In this document: one piece after another, positions 27,143-35,585 of the stretch | How positions within the stretch are numbered: the first letter of the stretch is position 1 | Layout of the letters: each line of letters starts with the position of its first letter | NCBI GenBank assembly: GCA_027622375.1 | Contig: JAQCAB010000015.1 | Location: 1 to 36,049 of the forward strand | Length of the DNA stretch: 36,049 bases | Source of the DNA: Bacteroidota bacterium | GTDB lineage: Bacteria; Bacteroidota; Ignavibacteria; UBA10030; UBA8401 | Reading direction: 5' to 3' | Made by a program: the position numbers and the translations under genes | Notes under the pieces: model-generated | Database searches by the model: none | What the model saw: only the letters and a program-made list of their open reading frames with translations | What the model was told of the DNA's origin: nothing

Positions 27143-27574
27143 TTATTCCAAAACAAGATATGGTTTTAATTTATCTAATTTCTTTTTTCCAATTCCTTTA
27201 ACTTTTAATAAGTCATCAATATTCTTAAAAATCCCTTCATTATCACGGAATTGAATTATTTTTTCGGCAGTAACTTCACCAATCCCAGGTAACAACATCA
27301 GTTGACGTTTTGTTGCTTTATTTAAATTAATTTTTTGATGTGGAACTAATTTGTTTGTTTTATGATTTTCAGTTTTGATTTGAGGAAAAGATCGAGCTTT
27401 AAAAATGCTGTCGCTTTCTGAATAATTAAATATTAATGGAGCAGAATTTAAAAAATATCCATTTGTAAGTTTGATAATACTACCAGAAATAAATATAACT
27501 GAAATAATTAGAAATATCTTTTTTTCATTTGATGTGAATGAAAAAAAATCTTTTAATTTATCTGTGAACCCCAT
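27143..27574 (-). CDS. comEA: ComEA-like helix-hairpin-helix DNA-binding protein
   Basis: The 143-residue protein has a single N-terminal membrane segment (about 18-38, KIFLIISVIFISGSIIK) and a C-terminal double helix-hairpin-helix (about 80-143): INLNKATKRQLMLLPGIGEVTAEKII and FKNIDDLLKVKGIGKKKLDKL. ComEA binds incoming double-stranded DNA in the periplasm during natural transformation. Helix-hairpin-helix proteins of this size also occur in non-competent species. The ATG at 27574 begins MGFTDKLKDFF; a damaged duplicate of this start lies at 31075. It was probably the next gene after dnaJ before the peptidase genes arrived. Confidence 0.85.
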   Translation of the reverse strand: MGFTDKLKDFFSFTSNEKKIFLIISVIFISGSIIKLTNGYFLNSAPLIFNYSESDSIFKARSFPQIKTENHKTNKLVPHQKINLNKATKRQLMLLPGIGEVTAEKIIQFRDNEGIFKNIDDLLKVKGIGKKKLDKLKPYLVLE

Positions 27575-27643
27575 AAAATTTTATAGAAATAAATTTTTTA
27601 ATTTATAAATAAATGATTTTGATTTTTTTTCTTCTTCACTTGG
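27518..27643. repeat. Left direct repeat (dnaJ/comEA junction copy)
   Basis: This copy and the one at 31020-31144 align in direct orientation. Over 27534-27640 versus 31036-31141 I count six substitutions and one single-base indel in about 107 bases. From 27518 to 27533 similarity continues at a lower level. The left copy holds the functional comEA start and, beyond it, a fossil of the dnaJ 3' end. Similarity stops three bases after 27640, just before the stop codon of the first peptidase gene at 27648. Confidence 0.9.
27581..27643 (-). pseudogene. dnaJ 3'-end fossil
   Basis: Read on the minus strand this segment encodes [20 protein letters not shown] and a stop. It is the last 20 residues of DnaJ (true version at 31082-31144) with Asp to Tyr and Ala to Leu changes. 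The stop is followed after six bases by the functional comEA ATG, exactly as the true dnaJ stop is followed after six bases by the comEA fossil. It is too short to have function and records the original dnaJ-comEA adjacency. Confidence 0.88.
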
Positions 27644-27647
27644 TTTG

Positions 27648-29288
27648 TTATTTATTTGAAATGTTATTGCTGCTTAATAAAACATTTCTAGGGTCAATTT
27701 CTATTTTTTCTGGAATACCTTTTACTTTAAATGATTGGTTAATTTGTTTTTTATTAAGATTTAATTTTAATAGTATTGGTGTATTACTTCCTTTTGTGTA
27801 GTAGCCTATTTCGATAGGTAAATCAAAAATGATATCAGCTATTTGTGTTTGCGTTAATTCAATATTGATTTTATTATTTACAGAATCAAAACTCCATTTT
27901 GCATCAATTATTGGGTTAACAGGTTGGTATAACCATTGTTTGAAAAATATCTTTAAATCCTTCCCTGATGCTTTTTCCATTTCAAATCTAAAATCATCAG
28001 TGGTGGCGTTAGCGTTGTAAAATATTTTATAATAAGATTGAATTCCTTTTTTAAAATTTTTTTCGCCAATTAAATCTCTAAGCATATGTAAAACCCATGC
28101 TCCTTTTTGATAAGTGATGCCCGTAGTGACTTCTTCTTTTTCAGCAGATCTATTAGCTATTATACTAAAATTTGGATTTTTTGACATCATATTAAAAACG
28201 GATTTTTTTGCCTTTACAATACCGTTTTTATATTCATCTTGGCCATATTCATTTTCAATAAATAATAAAGTGAAAAAAGTTGCAAATCCTTCACTTAACC
28301 ACACATCATCCCAGGTTGTTTCTGTGACTGCATTACCAAACCATTGATGTGCAATTTCATGAATAACTACATTTCTAGTGCGTTCATCTCTTTTTCCATT
28401 CACTAAATTTTCCCCATAAAAAATGGCTGAGGATGTTTCCATTCCACCACCAACACTCGCCGATTGAATATTGGCTAATTTTTCATAAGCAAAAGGCCCA
28501 ACATAACTACTATAAAATTCCAACACTTTTTTTGTGGGTTCTTTAAAATCATAAAATCCAGCTTCTCTGTTTTTTGAATACACCCAGGTTTGAATTGATT
28601 TGCATTCAAATTCATCTACAAATTGCACAGCAAAGTCAGCTACGCCTAATACAAATAACCAACTTGATACAGGAATAGATTGTTTCCAATGGGTTAACTT
28701 GGTGTTATTACCTAAATCAGATTCCTCCAATAACAAACCATTCGAGACTACTTTATAATGAGATGGCGCTTTTACAATAAATTCTGATGTCGCTTTGTCG
28801 TAAGGATGATCGATTGTAGGCAACCAATGCCTTGCTCTATTAGGCCAATTTTCATTGAAAAAACTACGATCACCAAATTTGGTAGTATCAATTCTTAAGC
28901 CATCAAAAGGTATTCCATGATATTGAATTGAGAATTCTAATTCTGTTTCTGAATTGCTAACTTGTGGCAAATTAATAATTATCGCATCGTTTTGATGTGT
29001 AAATGATATTGATTGATTTCCTAATTTAATAGCATCAATCACCATCCCTTTTCCTTTTTTATCGATTGACTTATTAATAAAATCCAATCTAAAGTTTTGA
29101 ATGCCTTCCTTTTTAAATAAGATTTTAATTTTAGTATGTCCAATAATTTCATTTGAACTATCAGACAAATTTATTTCAAAAGAATAATGTTTAACGTCAA
29201 TATTTTTATTAATAGGGTATTGGTCAGCCCATAAAAACCGCGGTAATAAAATAAAAAAAGTAATTAAATATTTTTTTATGTTTTTCAT
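27648..29288 (-). CDS. Secreted M1 family metallopeptidase (downstream member of pair)
   Basis: This 546-residue protein has a signal peptide (about 1-21, ending LPRFLWA) and an M1 N-terminal beta-saddle followed by the thermolysin-like domain. The zinc site is HEIAH at 310-314 with Glu333 18 residues later. The substrate-binding GxMEN motif reads GGMETSS. A YQKG motif carries the transition-state Tyr. The C-terminal helical domain of full-length aminopeptidase N (about 870 residues) is missing, so this is a short bacterial M1 form, probably trimming peptides in the periplasm. It starts two bases after the stop of a homologous gene, so the two are co-translated. Its stop is only a few bases from the left direct repeat. 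Confidence 0.92.
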   Translation of the reverse strand: MKNIKKYLITFFILLPRFLWADQYPINKNIDVKHYSFEINLSDSSNEIIGHTKIKILFKKEGIQNFRLDFINKSIDKKGKGMVIDAIKLGNQSISFTHQNDAIIINLPQVSNSETELEFSIQYHGIPFDGLRIDTTKFGDRSFFNENWPNRARHWLPTIDHPYDKATSEFIVKAPSHYKVVSNGLLLEESDLGNNTKLTHWKQSIPVSSWLFVLGVADFAVQFVDEFECKSIQTWVYSKNREAGFYDFKEPTKKVLEFYSSYVGPFAYEKLANIQSASVGGGMETSSAIFYGENLVNGKRDERTRNVVIHEIAHQWFGNAVTETTWDDVWLSEGFATFFTLLFIENEYGQDEYKNGIVKAKKSVFNMMSKNPNFSIIANRSAEKEEVTTGITYQKGAWVLHMLRDLIGEKNFKKGIQSYYKIFYNANATTDDFRFEMEKASGKDLKIFFKQWLYQPVNPIIDAKWSFDSVNNKINIELTQTQIADIIFDLPIEIGYYTKGSNTPILLKLNLNKKQINQSFKVKGIPEKIEIDPRNVLLSSNNISNK

Positions 29289-29290
29289 TT

Positions 29291-30934
29291 TTATAAAGTT
29301 ACTTTTTTCAAGTAAAAGCCTTTTGCGTCTATTTGAGGGGGTGTAGCGCTATTAACAATTATACCTTCAGTTGGAATTATTGTTCTGGTAGTTATTCCAT
29401 TAGTAGTAATATCAAAAGGTAAAGCCATAAAGAAATTATTAATTTTAATTTGGTATTTCTGATATCCAATTTCCTTAATGTTGATATCCAGAAGATTCGT
29501 GCTTCTTAAATAAAAATCAAAAAATGGTTTTAAATTTTGTTCAGATGCATTACTAAATAGTTGTTCAACATCCATAGTTGTAACAAAGTTGTCATAAGTA
29601 TATTTTGGATCTGTTGAGAGTTTTCTTAAAGTGGGGAAAAATATTTCATCTCCTAGTACATATCTTAAACTATGCATAAAAAAGGAGCCTTTGCCATAAA
29701 TGTCTCCTCCAGAATATACTTCTTCCTCTCTAACTTCTTCACCAAGAACCATTGCTTTTCTATTTTTTACACCTCTTCGATGTCCAGCAATTATTTCATC
29801 ATAAGCAGCTTCACCACCTATTTCTAACATTGCCAATGCTTCAGCATAAGTAGCAATGCCTTCCTGTATCCACATATGCGCCCAATCTTTATTTGTTACT
29901 TTGTTTGCCCACCATTCGTGCGCAAATTCATGAAATAAATTTGCTGAATATTCCTGACCACCAATTGTTTTGTATAAAAATTTGTTATCAAAAGTAATCA
30001 TTGTTTGATGTTCCATTCCTGAATTTGGTACTTCTGCAATTCCAATCTTTTCTTTTATCCAAGGATATTCACCAAAATATTTTTCTAAAATTTTACTATC
30101 TCTTTTCCTTGTTTCAATTACTTTTTTTGCATGCATCGTATCAACTTCTAATACATAATATTCAATTGGCACTTTGTTTCCCAAAATAGTTTTGTATTCA
30201 TCTTTTACAACTTTGTATTTGCCTATGTTAAATAATATACAGTAATTGCTAATAGTATAATTTGTTTTCCAATGGTAAGTGGATTTATTATTTTTGTTCG
30301 TCACACTCATTAACATACCAGGTCCAGCAACGACTAAATTGTAGGGGATGGTTATTTTTAAATCAGCACCTTCATTGGGTTCGTCGCTTGGATGATCTTT
30401 ACATGGGAAATACATTTTTCCCCCTTCTCCTTGAATATTTATTGATACCCAGTCATTTCCATTTTTATCTTTTTCCCAAGTAAAACCTCCATCCCAAGGG
30501 GGTCTTACTGCCACTGGGGGAATGCCATTATATTCAATAAATACTTTTTGATTACCTTTTTCAAAACCTTTACCTTTTGCAGCAGTTATGAATATTTTAT
30601 CATCATGTTGATAAAAACTAGCAGTTTTATTATTTACTTTAATTTTTGTAACTGTATATAAATGAATTAAATCAAGTAAAATTGTATCTGATTTTTTATA
30701 TAAGTTTAAACTTATTTCAGTTGAACCATTTATTGAATGATTTACCATATCCACCTCTAAGGAAATTGTATAATGCCGTATATCCATATTTGCTTGGAGG
30801 GGCAGAAGTTTGCCTCCAGAAGTGAGGTATGAAATGTCTCTGCTATTTATATTGTCATCATTTTGACTTTGTACTATAGTGCTTTGTAATAAAATAAGTA
30901 CGAGGGTGGTAATTTTTAAAATTTTAGAAGTCAT
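29291..30934 (-). CDS. Secreted M1 family metallopeptidase (upstream member of pair)
   Basis: The 547-residue protein has a signal peptide (about 1-24, ending IVQSQ), the M1 beta-saddle and the catalytic domain. The zinc site is HEFAH at 335-339 with Glu358 18 residues on. The exopeptidase motif reads SGMEHQT, and YGKGSFFMHSL carries the catalytic Tyr. Like its neighbour it lacks the helical C-terminal domain. The two proteins have nearly equal length but are only distantly similar, so they are old paralogues rather than a recent duplication. It begins about 100 bases after the right repeat. No clear promoter of the TAnnTTTG type was found there, so it may depend on read-through from hrcA-grpE-dnaJ. 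Confidence 0.92.
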   Translation of the reverse strand: MTSKILKITTLVLILLQSTIVQSQNDDNINSRDISYLTSGGKLLPLQANMDIRHYTISLEVDMVNHSINGSTEISLNLYKKSDTILLDLIHLYTVTKIKVNNKTASFYQHDDKIFITAAKGKGFEKGNQKVFIEYNGIPPVAVRPPWDGGFTWEKDKNGNDWVSINIQGEGGKMYFPCKDHPSDEPNEGADLKITIPYNLVVAGPGMLMSVTNKNNKSTYHWKTNYTISNYCILFNIGKYKVVKDEYKTILGNKVPIEYYVLEVDTMHAKKVIETRKRDSKILEKYFGEYPWIKEKIGIAEVPNSGMEHQTMITFDNKFLYKTIGGQEYSANLFHEFAHEWWANKVTNKDWAHMWIQEGIATYAEALAMLEIGGEAAYDEIIAGHRRGVKNRKAMVLGEEVREEEVYSGGDIYGKGSFFMHSLRYVLGDEIFFPTLRKLSTDPKYTYDNFVTTMDVEQLFSNASEQNLKPFFDFYLRSTNLLDINIKEIGYQKYQIKINNFFMALPFDITTNGITTRTIIPTEGIIVNSATPPQIDAKGFYLKKVTL

Positions 30935-31019
30935 AGTTTTTACAGTTTTAGTTTTATTAATTAGTTAAAATTTAAAGTTTTGTATTTAATATCAATATTT
31001 AAAATATAAATAAAAAAAA

Positions 31020-31144
31020 CTTTATTTCAATCGGTGTGAATGAAAAAAATCTTTTAATTTATCTGTTAACCCCATAAAATATTAAAGAAATGCATTTTTT
31101 AATTTATCAATAAATGATTTTGATTTTTTTTCTTCTTCACTCGG
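31020..31144. repeat. Right direct repeat (dnaJ/comEA junction copy)
   Basis: This is the partner of the repeat at 27518-27643. It contains the functional dnaJ 3' end and the frameshifted comEA start. Over the comEA part it is more diverged (Thr-Pro-Ile-Glu-Ile against Thr-Ser-Asn-Glu-Lys) than over the dnaJ part, as expected if the fossil half is free to drift. Confidence 0.9.
31023..31075 (-). pseudogene. comEA 5'-end fossil with frameshift
   Basis: On the minus strand ATG at 31075 opens MGLTDKLKDFF, matching comEA (MGFTDKLKDFF). One T is missing from the following T-run, so the frame shifts and stops at a TAA after 17 codons. If the base is restored the reading continues SFTPIEIKFFLFIF, similar to SFTSNEKKIFLI of the true gene, then decays. 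It sits six bases after the dnaJ stop, the place the true comEA start should occupy. Confidence 0.85.
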
Positions 31145-32233
31145 GAGGATGTGCTCTAATTTATTAAGTTCTTTTAAAATATCTTTTTCTTTTGAATTAA
31201 ATTTATTTGGAATCCAAACTTGAACTTTAATAATTTGATCTCCCCGACGATTACTATTTAAATGTTTTATTCCTTTTTCACGCATTCGCAATAATTTACC
31301 AGGCATTGTTCCTGGCTCAATAGTTAATCTTGCTTTTCCTTTTAAAGTCGGGACTTCAATTTCATCTCCCAAAGTAGCTTGAGGAAAACTAATTAAAGCT
31401 GTGTAAATAATATCATATTCATTGCGCACAAATAAATCGTGAGGTTCTTCATGAAAAATTACAATTAAATCTCCTTGTTCACCACCACGTTTTCCAACAT
31501 TACCTTGACCTTGTAAAGTCATATATTGACCTTCAGCAATACCTGCAGGAATATTTATTTTGATTGTTGTTTCACCATGCTCGCGGCCATCACCTTTACA
31601 ATGCATACATGGTTCTTTAATAATTGTTCCCTCGCCGTTACAATAATTGCAAGTAGTTACATTTATAAATTGACCAAACATTGATCGCGAAACTTGTCGA
31701 ATTTCTCCAGAGCCATGACAAGTTGAACATTGAACTCTTGAAGAATTAGATTTTGCGCCACTACCTGAACAAACGGAACAATTTTTATAATTTTTTATTT
31801 TAACTTTTTTTTCAATTCCATCTGCAATTTCTTCTAAAGTTAAAGAAATTTTTATTTTTAGATCAGAACCCGGTTCGCCACCTGTTCTTCTCCTTGAACG
31901 AGAAGATCTACCACCACTAAAAACATCTTCAAAAATAGAGCCACCAAAAATATCTCCAAAGTTTGAAAAAATATCATTGATGTCTGTGTATTGATGGAAA
32001 TCTCTTCCGCCACGTAATCCATCATGACCAAATTGATTGTATTTTGCTCTCTTATCTTTATTTCCTAAAACTTCGTATGCTTCAGTTGCCTCTTTAAATT
32101 TATCTTCAGCTTGTTTATTTCCTGGATTTTTATCAGGATGAAATTGCATTGCAAGTTTGCGGTATGCTTTTTTTATTTCATCATCATTAGCTTCGCGGCC
32201 GACACCTAAAATTTCGTAATAATCTCTTTTCAT
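31082..32233 (-). CDS. dnaJ: Chaperone protein DnaJ
   Basis: DnaJ delivers unfolded proteins to DnaK and stimulates its ATPase. The 383-residue protein is a complete type I J-protein. It has a J domain with HPD at 32-34, then a Gly/Phe linker (about 75-110, [18 protein letters not shown]). The zinc domain has four CxxCxGxG-type repeats ([32 protein letters not shown]). The substrate-binding beta domains follow. It lies six bases after grpE. Its last 20 residues are duplicated as a fossil near 27600. The dnaK gene is not in the window. Confidence 0.97.
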   Translation of the reverse strand: MKRDYYEILGVGREANDDEIKKAYRKLAMQFHPDKNPGNKQAEDKFKEATEAYEVLGNKDKRAKYNQFGHDGLRGGRDFHQYTDINDIFSNFGDIFGGSIFEDVFSGGRSSRSRRRTGGEPGSDLKIKISLTLEEIADGIEKKVKIKNYKNCSVCSGSGAKSNSSRVQCSTCHGSGEIRQVSRSMFGQFINVTTCNYCNGEGTIIKEPCMHCKGDGREHGETTIKINIPAGIAEGQYMTLQGQGNVGKRGGEQGDLIVIFHEEPHDLFVRNEYDIIYTALISFPQATLGDEIEVPTLKGKARLTIEPGTMPGKLLRMREKGIKHLNSNRRGDQIIKVQVWIPNKFNSKEKDILKELNKLEHILPSEEEKKSKSFIDKLKNAFL

Positions 32234-32239
32234 TTTCTT

Positions 32240-32788
32240 TTAATTTTTTGTAGATACAATTACTTTTGCATGCCTAATTACTTTGTCGTATAAAAGATAT
32301 CCTTTTTCAACTTCTTGCAAAATTGTATTTGGTGGTACATCATCTGATGGTTGTTGAAGCATTGCATCATGAAAATTTACATCAAATTCTTTCCCGACAC
32401 ATTCCATTTCTTTTAATCCTTTTTCCTGTAACAATCTCATAAATTTATTGTAAATCATTTCAACGCCAAGATAAAATGGATCTTCTTTTTCGTCGTGTGA
32501 ATTTAAAAATCTTGTTAAATCATCAAGAATTGGAATTAAATGAGTGATTGTCGATTCAATTGAATATTTTGAAATTGATAAAAAATCATTTTCTGTGCGC
32601 CTTTTGTAGTTTTCAAACTCTGCAGCTTTTCTTAAAAATTGATCTTTAGATTGTAAAATTAATTCTTCTAAACTTTTTATTTTATCCTGTAGAATTTCTA
32701 CTTCGGATTTTATTTCAGTTTCAGGAGTTTCAATTTTTTTATTTTCTTCTTGATTATTTATATCTGTGTTTTGAATATTATCTGTCAT
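32240..32788 (-). CDS. grpE: Nucleotide exchange factor GrpE
   Basis: GrpE releases ADP from DnaK. The 182-residue protein has an acidic disordered start (about 1-30), a long coiled-coil helix (about 30-90, with QFLRKAAEFENYKRRTENDF) and the C-terminal beta-wing (about 125-180, with FDVNFHDAMLQQPSDDVPPNTILQ and GYLLYDKVIRHAKVIVS). It is three bases after hrcA and six before dnaJ. Confidence 0.96.
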   Translation of the reverse strand: MTDNIQNTDINNQEENKKIETPETEIKSEVEILQDKIKSLEELILQSKDQFLRKAAEFENYKRRTENDFLSISKYSIESTITHLIPILDDLTRFLNSHDEKEDPFYLGVEMIYNKFMRLLQEKGLKEMECVGKEFDVNFHDAMLQQPSDDVPPNTILQEVEKGYLLYDKVIRHAKVIVSTKN

Positions 32789-32791
32789 AAT

Positions 32792-33826
32792 TTAATTGTT
32801 AAACATTTCTGTAATTGTTTTTGAAATATGATTTACTAATGGAATTAATTTTGGATAATCCATTCTTTTATTACCAATAATTCCAACTTGTCCTTTAAGA
32901 GTTCCAATTTTGTATTCTGTTTTTAAGATGCTTAATTGTTGAAATTGTTTTTGTTGATTTTCGGAACCAATTGTAACTGAAATACCAGTTGTGTCAACTT
33001 CATTTTTTTGAAGTAGATGAATAATCATATCATCTTGATTTATAAGTTCAATTATACTTCTATAATTGCCCGATGTATTAAATTCTTTTTGATTTAATAA
33101 ATTATGAGTTCCACTTAAATGCATTTTAGAATGCAATAATGAATCTTCAAAAATTTTATCAGATGACTCAATAAACATTCTAATCAATCCGGTATTTTCA
33201 ATTGCGGAATCTCGAAGTCGATCTGAAAAAGTTTCTTTAATATTTTTTAAAGTTAACCCAGATAACTTTTCATTCAATAAAGTTGAAACATTATTTAAAT
33301 TATCTCTCGAAACTTCGCCACTTACTTCCATCATTATTGTTTTTACTAATCCAGATTTAATTGATAATATCACCATTAATTTTGTAGATGAAAGAGAAAT
33401 CAATTCAATTTTTTCAAGAATACCTTCAATAAAATTTGGAGCAGTTACCACACCAAGTTGATTTGAAATTTCGCTAATTAATTTTGAAGTGATAATTAAA
33501 ATATCATCGTGCGAAGTTGCATTACCAAGTTGTGTAGAGATTTTATCCTTTTCAATATTTGTTAAATCTTCAAGTTGCATTAAAGTGTTTACAAAAAAAC
33601 GATATCCTTTATCAGTTGGCACACGTCCAGCAGAAGTATGTGGATGATTAATCAATCCTTCATCTTCAAGATCAGACATTACATTTCTAATTGTCGCAGC
33701 ACTCCACGATATTGCACCTTTTTTTGAAATAAAACTTGAACCAACTGGCGTTGCAGTTTTAATAAACGATGAAATAATTGTTTTTAAAATGGTTTTTTCG
33801 CGATGCGATAACTCGTGATTAAGCAT
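32792..33826 (-). CDS. hrcA: Heat-inducible transcription repressor HrcA
   Basis: HrcA represses chaperone genes by binding CIRCE operators and is kept active by GroEL. Starting at the ATG at 33826 gives 344 residues. It has an N-terminal winged helix (about 1-75, with SHREKTILKTII, SAATIRNVMSDLEDEGLI and HTSAGRVPTDKGYRFFV), a dimerisation GAF-like domain and a C-terminal IGSENQ...GQVGIIGNKRMDYPKLIPLV region. A TTG at 33850 would add eight residues but lies inside the predicted -7 promoter box, which argues for the ATG. I see no CIRCE inverted repeat in the 104-base region upstream. Confidence 0.95.
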   Translation of the reverse strand: MLNHELSHREKTILKTIISSFIKTATPVGSSFISKKGAISWSAATIRNVMSDLEDEGLINHPHTSAGRVPTDKGYRFFVNTLMQLEDLTNIEKDKISTQLGNATSHDDILIITSKLISEISNQLGVVTAPNFIEGILEKIELISLSSTKLMVILSIKSGLVKTIMMEVSGEVSRDNLNNVSTLLNEKLSGLTLKNIKETFSDRLRDSAIENTGLIRMFIESSDKIFEDSLLHSKMHLSGTHNLLNQKEFNTSGNYRSIIELINQDDMIIHLLQKNEVDTTGISVTIGSENQQKQFQQLSILKTEYKIGTLKGQVGIIGNKRMDYPKLIPLVNHISKTITEMFNN

Positions 33827-33847
33827 TGTTTTATTTGATTTAAGATA

Positions 33848-33878
33848 CAAAAATACTAATTATTAAAATTTACTCCAA
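33848..33878 (-). promoter_or_regulatory. Bacteroidota-type promoter for the hrcA operon
   Basis: On the minus strand TTG (33876-33878), a 20-base spacer and TATTTTTG (33848-33855) form an exact match to the -7 consensus TAnnTTTG at the spacing seen in two other sites of this window. Transcription would start near 33841, leaving a leader of about 15 nt before the hrcA ATG. Confidence 0.5.
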
Positions 33879-33930
33879 TAATAAATTTAATAAGAAATTT
33901 GTTGCAAAAATTATTTAGTTTTAAAGAATT

Positions 33931-34752
33931 ATGTTGAAAGATGATAATTTAAATAAGTTAGCCATAACTCATTACGAAAATTTTCCTGTTGGATCATTTT
34001 TAATTCCAAAAAAATATAGAGATGCATTACATTTAATTTATGCTTTTGCAAGAGTTGCAGATGATATTGCAGATGAATTAAATGATACTAAAAATAATAA
34101 AATAAAATTATTAGAAGAATGGGAAAATAACTTGAATGAAGCTATCGATAAAAATTCTGATAATCCTTTTTTTATTAAATTAGCAAATCAAATTGAGCAA
34201 TTTAAAATTCCACTAAAATATTTTTCAGATTTAATTATTGCATTTAAAATGGATTGCAATCACAGCCAACCAAAAAATATGGATGAGCTACTATTCTATT
34301 GCACAAAATCAGCAAATCCAATTGGGAGAATTTATTTAACTTTAATCGGTAAAAATACGGATGAAAATTTTATATTAAGTGATAATTTATGTACAGCGTT
34401 ACAGGTAACTAATTTTGTTCAGGATATTTCAATTGATAGCAAAAGAAATCGTTTTTATATTCCTTTTTCAATAGAAAATGGAATTCTATATAATTCCAAA
34501 AATAATTATTATGATAAAAAAAATATCATTTCATCGTTTATAAAAATAATTAAAGATATGTTCATAAATAGCAAACCATTAATAAATAAATTAAGCTATC
34601 CATTTAATTTAGAGCTATCATTAATTTGGAATGGCGGAATGAGAATTATTAATAAAATTGAAAAAGATAATTTTGCCATTCTTACACAAAGGCCAAAATT
34701 ATTTATGAATGATAAAATTTATATATTTCTCAAATCAATTATTAATAAGTAA
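33931..34752 (+). CDS. hpnC: Squalene synthesis protein HpnC (hydroxysqualene synthase)
   Basis: In the HpnCDE route HpnD joins two farnesyl diphosphates to presqualene diphosphate, HpnC turns it to hydroxysqualene and HpnE reduces that to squalene. The 273-residue trans-isoprenyl synthase fold has HYENFPVGSFLIPKKYRDALHLIYAFARVADDIADE, with the first Asp-rich motif DDIAD, and NFVQDISIDSKRNRFYIP as the second. HYENFPVGS is a hallmark of HpnC as against HpnD. It is divergent from hrcA and separated from it by 104 bases; its promoter was not recognised. The stop overlaps the hpnD start by one base. Confidence 0.92.
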   Translation: MLKDDNLNKLAITHYENFPVGSFLIPKKYRDALHLIYAFARVADDIADELNDTKNNKIKLLEEWENNLNEAIDKNSDNPFFIKLANQIEQFKIPLKYFSDLIIAFKMDCNHSQPKNMDELLFYCTKSANPIGRIYLTLIGKNTDENFILSDNLCTALQVTNFVQDISIDSKRNRFYIPFSIENGILYNSKNNYYDKKNIISSFIKIIKDMFINSKPLINKLSYPFNLELSLIWNGGMRIINKIEKDNFAILTQRPKLFMNDKIYIFLKSIINK

Positions 34753-35585
34753 TGAGAACTTTAGCATTAACAGAATTTTTTATTTATCCAAAAAGTAATT
34801 TTACAATTTCTTTTATTTTCCTCCCAAAGAATAAAAGAGAAGCAATGAATCTTATTTACAATTGGTGTCGGGTTTCTGATAATATTGTTGATGCCGAATT
34901 GCCACTTGATGAAAAAAAGAAATTTTTAGTTTCGTGGATTAAAGAGTTTGAAAAAGGATTAAAAAAAGAATCGAGTTATCAAATATTAAATAATTTATCA
35001 ACTATAATTGAAAAATTTAATATACCAACTGAGCATTTTAAGGATTTATTAAGAGGTATGGAATTCGATTTAATAAAAAATTCGTACAACAATTTTCAAG
35101 AATTGGATGAATATTGTTATTGTGTTGCAAGCACAGTTGGTTTAATCAGTGCCAAAATATTTGGGTACAAAAATAAATCGATGGAAGATTATGCTATAAC
35201 ACTTGGTAAAGCTTTACAATTAACAAATATTTTAAGGGATGTAAAGCAAGATGCAAAAAAGGGAAGAATCTATTTACCAATTGAAGATCTGAAAAAATTT
35301 AATGTAGATAAAAAACAAATATTTGAAAATAATATGAATGATGATTTACGCAATCTCTTAAAATATAATTGGGAGCGAGCATATAATTATTTTATTGAAG
35401 CAGATAAATATTTATCAATAGATGACAAAAAAGGGTTTTTAGCAGCCCAAATTATGAAAGAAATTTATTTTACGATTCTTTTAAAAATAAGAGATTCAAA
35501 TTATGAAGTATTTACAAAAACATTAAAACTTTCTGCAAGTAAAAAAATATCAATTGCGCTTAATTGTAGGTGGAAAAACAGATAA
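34752..35585 (+). CDS. hpnD: Presqualene diphosphate synthase HpnD
   Basis: The 277-residue protein is a squalene/phytoene synthase homologue with the first metal motif CRVSDNIVD (Asn in place of the second Asp of the usual DDxVD) and the second [18 protein letters not shown]. The lead-in [22 protein letters not shown] and the middle [29 protein letters not shown] are typical of HpnD. It is coupled to hpnC by a one-base overlap and overlaps hpnE by 16 bases. Confidence 0.9.
   Translation: MRTLALTEFFIYPKSNFTISFIFLPKNKREAMNLIYNWCRVSDNIVDAELPLDEKKKFLVSWIKEFEKGLKKESSYQILNNLSTIIEKFNIPTEHFKDLLRGMEFDLIKNSYNNFQELDEYCYCVASTVGLISAKIFGYKNKSMEDYAITLGKALQLTNILRDVKQDAKKGRIYLPIEDLKKFNVDKKQIFENNMNDDLRNLLKYNWERAYNYFIEADKYLSIDDKKGFLAAQIMKEIYFTILLKIRDSNYEVFTKTLKLSASKKISIALNCRWKNR

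Larger units (their letters stand above)
27534..31144. other. Peptidase gene cassette flanked by long direct repeats
   Basis: Two M1 peptidase genes (27648-30934) and about 100 bases of leader separate dnaJ from comEA. They are bracketed by direct repeats that each span the ancestral dnaJ/comEA junction. Recombination between the repeats would remove about 3.5 kb (offset 3501-3502 bases) and restore a simple dnaJ-comEA operon. There is no transposase, integrase or terminal inverted repeat, so this is not a classical insertion sequence. The repeat is far longer than normal target-site duplications. Confidence 0.8.

Noticed and set aside
27613-31081. Insertion sequence or transposon carrying the peptidases
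   Set aside because: There is no transposase, no integrase, no terminal inverted repeat and no short target duplication; only long direct repeats of host sequence.
33827-33850. Upstream TTG start for hrcA at 33850
   Set aside because: It lies in the predicted -7 promoter box, and the eight extra residues do not match HrcA N-termini.
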